Source: Mycobacterium sp. D16Q14 (GTDB taxonomy: Bacteria; Actinomycetota; Actinomycetes; Mycobacteriales; Mycobacteriaceae). Taken from it: a DNA stretch of 64,000 nucleotides. Numbering within the stretch: position 1 is the stretch's first letter; every line of letters starts with the position of its first letter. The notes beneath the pieces are model-generated. The model worked only from the letters and a program-made list of their open reading frames with translations, was not told the DNA's origin and did not search any database. The stretch is from assembly GCA_002013415.1 (NCBI GenBank), contig MAEX01000009.1:62001-126000 (forward strand), read 5' to 3'. Made by a program: the position numbers and the translations under genes. Shown here one piece after another: positions 62,778 to 64,000 of the stretch.

Positions 62778-63248
62778 TTAGCGGACCCAGCCGCTGATGG
62801 TGCGACCTGTACTGAATGTTGTTGAACTGGAGGGCTTTTTGGCCGCAGCGGCTGCGGCACGGACCAGCCAGGCGTTGAGCGAGATCCCCTCGTTCCCGGC
62901 GGCGGCCTCAACGATGGCGCGCAGGCTTTCCGGGAGTCGCAGCGTCACTCGCCAGGTGCCGGCGCTCTCGTCGATCGCGACGGCGAGTTCGGCCTCCTGT
63001 TGATCCACCGGCCGGCTCACTACGAATTCCGGCTCGCGGCCACGCAACCGCAGATCGACGGACGCAGGTGCGAGCTCTCGGGTGACCTGCTCGGCCGCCG
63101 CCGACAGCGCGTCAAGCAGGGCGAGCCGGAACGCCGATTCCAACGGAGCGGTCAATCGATCCGCGAGCTCCTCCGCCTCCGGCCCTCCGGCCCGAGCGGC
63201 CACAGCGAGTTCCCGACGCACCGCGTCGACATACGGTTGCAAATCCAT
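62778..63248 (-). CDS. HicB-like/ribbon-helix-helix regulator
   Basis: A 156-residue protein from the ATG at 63248. The C-terminal part (VTLRLPESLRAIVEAAAGNEGISLNAWLVRAAAAAA) is a ribbon-helix-helix DNA-binding motif of the HicB/Arc type, ending in a basic tail. The N-terminal part is helical and may dimerise. No toxin of the HicA type is adjacent. The likely role is autorepression of the DUF4097 operon through the GTGTCA-type sites just upstream. Confidence 0.8.
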   Translation of the reverse strand: MDLQPYVDAVRRELAVAARAGGPEAEELADRLTAPLESAFRLALLDALSAAAEQVTRELAPASVDLRLRGREPEFVVSRPVDQQEAELAVAIDESAGTWRVTLRLPESLRAIVEAAAGNEGISLNAWLVRAAAAAAKKPSSSTTFSTGRTISGWVR

Positions 63249-63292
63249 GGTGTCATGGTGACACCAGTTCAGTGTCATAGCAAGTGTCACTT
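63249..63292. promoter_or_regulatory. Operator region of the ribbon-helix-helix gene
   Basis: GGTGTCA-TGG-TGACACC (63249-63265) is a perfect 7-bp dyad directly next to the start codon. GTGTCA recurs at 63272, and AAGTGTCACTT (63282-63292) is a second near-perfect dyad. Repeated short half-sites are the usual target of ribbon-helix-helix repressors, so autoregulation is inferred. Confidence 0.6.
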
Positions 63293-63393
63293 CGCGAGAC
63301 TTTCCGCCGTGCGGGGGTGCCGCCTTCACCCAGGAGCAGGTGGGCGTGGCAGACTATGGCGTGTAGTAGACGTCTGAGATTGGAGGGCTGGCG

Positions 63394-63654
63394 GTGGCCA
63401 CGACTGAGGTTGTCAAGCACGACGGAGTCGATGTCGAGGACGTGCCGTCCGCAGCGTTCGGGCGCGGGCTCTCGGGCCAGAACCCCCGGATCTTCCACAT
63501 CCTCGGCCTCGCTATCGCGGCCTTCTTACTGCTGCTACTCAAGGGCAATCACGTCGGCAAGGTTGAGGACGTCTTTTGCGTCGGTTTCGCCGTCATCGTG
63601 CTGGCCTTCACCGTGAACGACTACCTCGGCCGCCGCTCCGGCCGCATCCGCTAG
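63394..63654 (+). CDS. DUF2631 membrane protein, Rv2876-like
   Basis: An 86-residue protein from a GTG at 63394 behind GGAGGG. Two hydrophobic segments (FHILGLAIAAFLLLLLKG; VFCVGFAVIVLAFTVNDYLG) end in a basic tail. It matches the DUF2631 family and the Rv2876 position, just before rlmN. The function is unknown. Confidence 0.85.
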   Translation: MATTEVVKHDGVDVEDVPSAAFGRGLSGQNPRIFHILGLAIAAFLLLLLKGNHVGKVEDVFCVGFAVIVLAFTVNDYLGRRSGRIR

Positions 63655-64000
63655 CTAACGCTCGGACGCTGCCAGTTGGCCGCACGCTGCGGCAATCTCC
63701 CGACCCCGGGTATCACGCACCGTGCAGGAGACGCCCTGCTCGCGTACGCGTCGCACAAACTCCCGCTCGACAGGCTTTGGGCTGGCGTCCCATTGACTGC
63801 CCGGCGTCGGGTTCAGCGGAATCAGATTGACATGAACCAACTGGCCCAAGGCTTTTCGCAGCTTCTTGCCAAGTAGGTCGGCACGCCAGGGCTGGTCGTT
63901 CACATCGCGAATAAGCGCGTATTCGATGGACACCCGCCGGCCGGTGACATCGGCGTAGTAGCGCGCGGCATCGAGCACCTCACCGATCGCCCACCGGGTG
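63655..64000 (-). CDS. rlmN: 23S rRNA (adenine2503-C2)-methyltransferase, C-terminal part
   Basis: The frame is open through the right edge, so only the last 114 residues are visible. They carry the RlmN end pattern: [26 protein letters not shown] and [21 protein letters not shown], the last including the second catalytic Cys. The radical-SAM centre lies outside. RlmN methylates A2503 of 23S rRNA and A37 of some tRNAs. Its stop abuts the DUF2631 stop codon. Confidence 0.92.
   Translation of the reverse strand, partial: TRWAIGEVLDAARYYADVTGRRVSIEYALIRDVNDQPWRADLLGKKLRKALGQLVHVNLIPLNPTPGSQWDASPKPVEREFVRRVREQGVSCTVRDTRGREIAAACGQLAASER

Noticed and set aside
62778..63248. HicAB toxin-antitoxin locus
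   Set aside because: Only a HicB-like DNA-binding protein is present; the partner is a DUF4097 protein, not a HicA toxin.

Overview
The window looks like chromosome of a rapidly growing mycobacterium, most likely the Mycobacteroides abscessus-chelonae group. The sequence is GC-rich, genes are packed with many ATGA/GTGA stop-start overlaps, and several genes have mycobacterial hallmarks (EfpA, MmpS/MmpL, MspA porin, PapA/PKS, DUF1490 PacL, LdtA). From memory, the gene order follows the M. tuberculosis Rv2836c-Rv2880c block (dinF, nrnA, rbfA, infB, ylxR, nusA, rimP, Rv2843, Rv2844, proS, efpA, cysG, cobB, cobO, Rv2850c, Rv2851c, mqo, Rv2854, map, Rv2864c, Rv2867c, ispG, rip1, dxr, Rv2876, rlmN) with insertions. 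Species and synteny come from recognition, not from a search.

Layout. 1-4.4 kb: end of a secreted protein, a DUF2277 gene, a three-gene acyl-CoA dehydrogenase/acyl-CoA dehydrogenase/crotonase operon and an MbtK-like acyltransferase. 4.4-6.5 kb: two small membrane proteins around a CRP-like site, then a MATE exporter. 6.5-14.8 kb: the translation/transcription operon rimP-nusA-ylxR-infB-rbfA-nrnA-dinF on the minus strand, interrupted between nusA and ylxR by nsrR, a flavohemoglobin and a four-helix membrane protein. 14.9-21.4 kb: Tat-type lipoprotein plus ferritin-like protein, SRPBCC protein, proS, efpA, cysG.

21.4-43.6 kb is an accessory block between cysG and cobB. It holds a two-gene ECF transporter, an SOS-box-controlled 13E12-type HNH protein, a PKS-PapA-Gap lipid locus divergent from mmpS-mmpL-tetR across an 847-bp AT-rich gap, a PacL-CtpC metal-exporter operon with a Zur-like box, and an MspA porin coupled to two small secreted proteins.

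43.6-64 kb: cobalamin genes (cobB, cobO, a chelatase ChlI/ChlD fusion, later cobQ), mqo, hydrolases, map, an L,D-transpeptidase, a penicillin-binding lipoprotein, the MEP-pathway genes dxr and ispG around the site-2 protease rip1, a ribbon-helix-helix regulator with a DUF4097 partner and its operator, DUF2631, and the end of rlmN.

The most unusual signal is a pair of short leader ORFs that end in the shared peptide pattern V-F-A-x-x-A-H-x-stop. Each stop codon overlaps the start codon of the next gene (proS and a hydrolase-like gene). The PKS/MmpL locus, the nitric-oxide operon inside the nusA-infB operon, and the porin plus two small secreted proteins are the other main points of interest. 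No rRNA, tRNA, CRISPR array or insertion sequence was seen.
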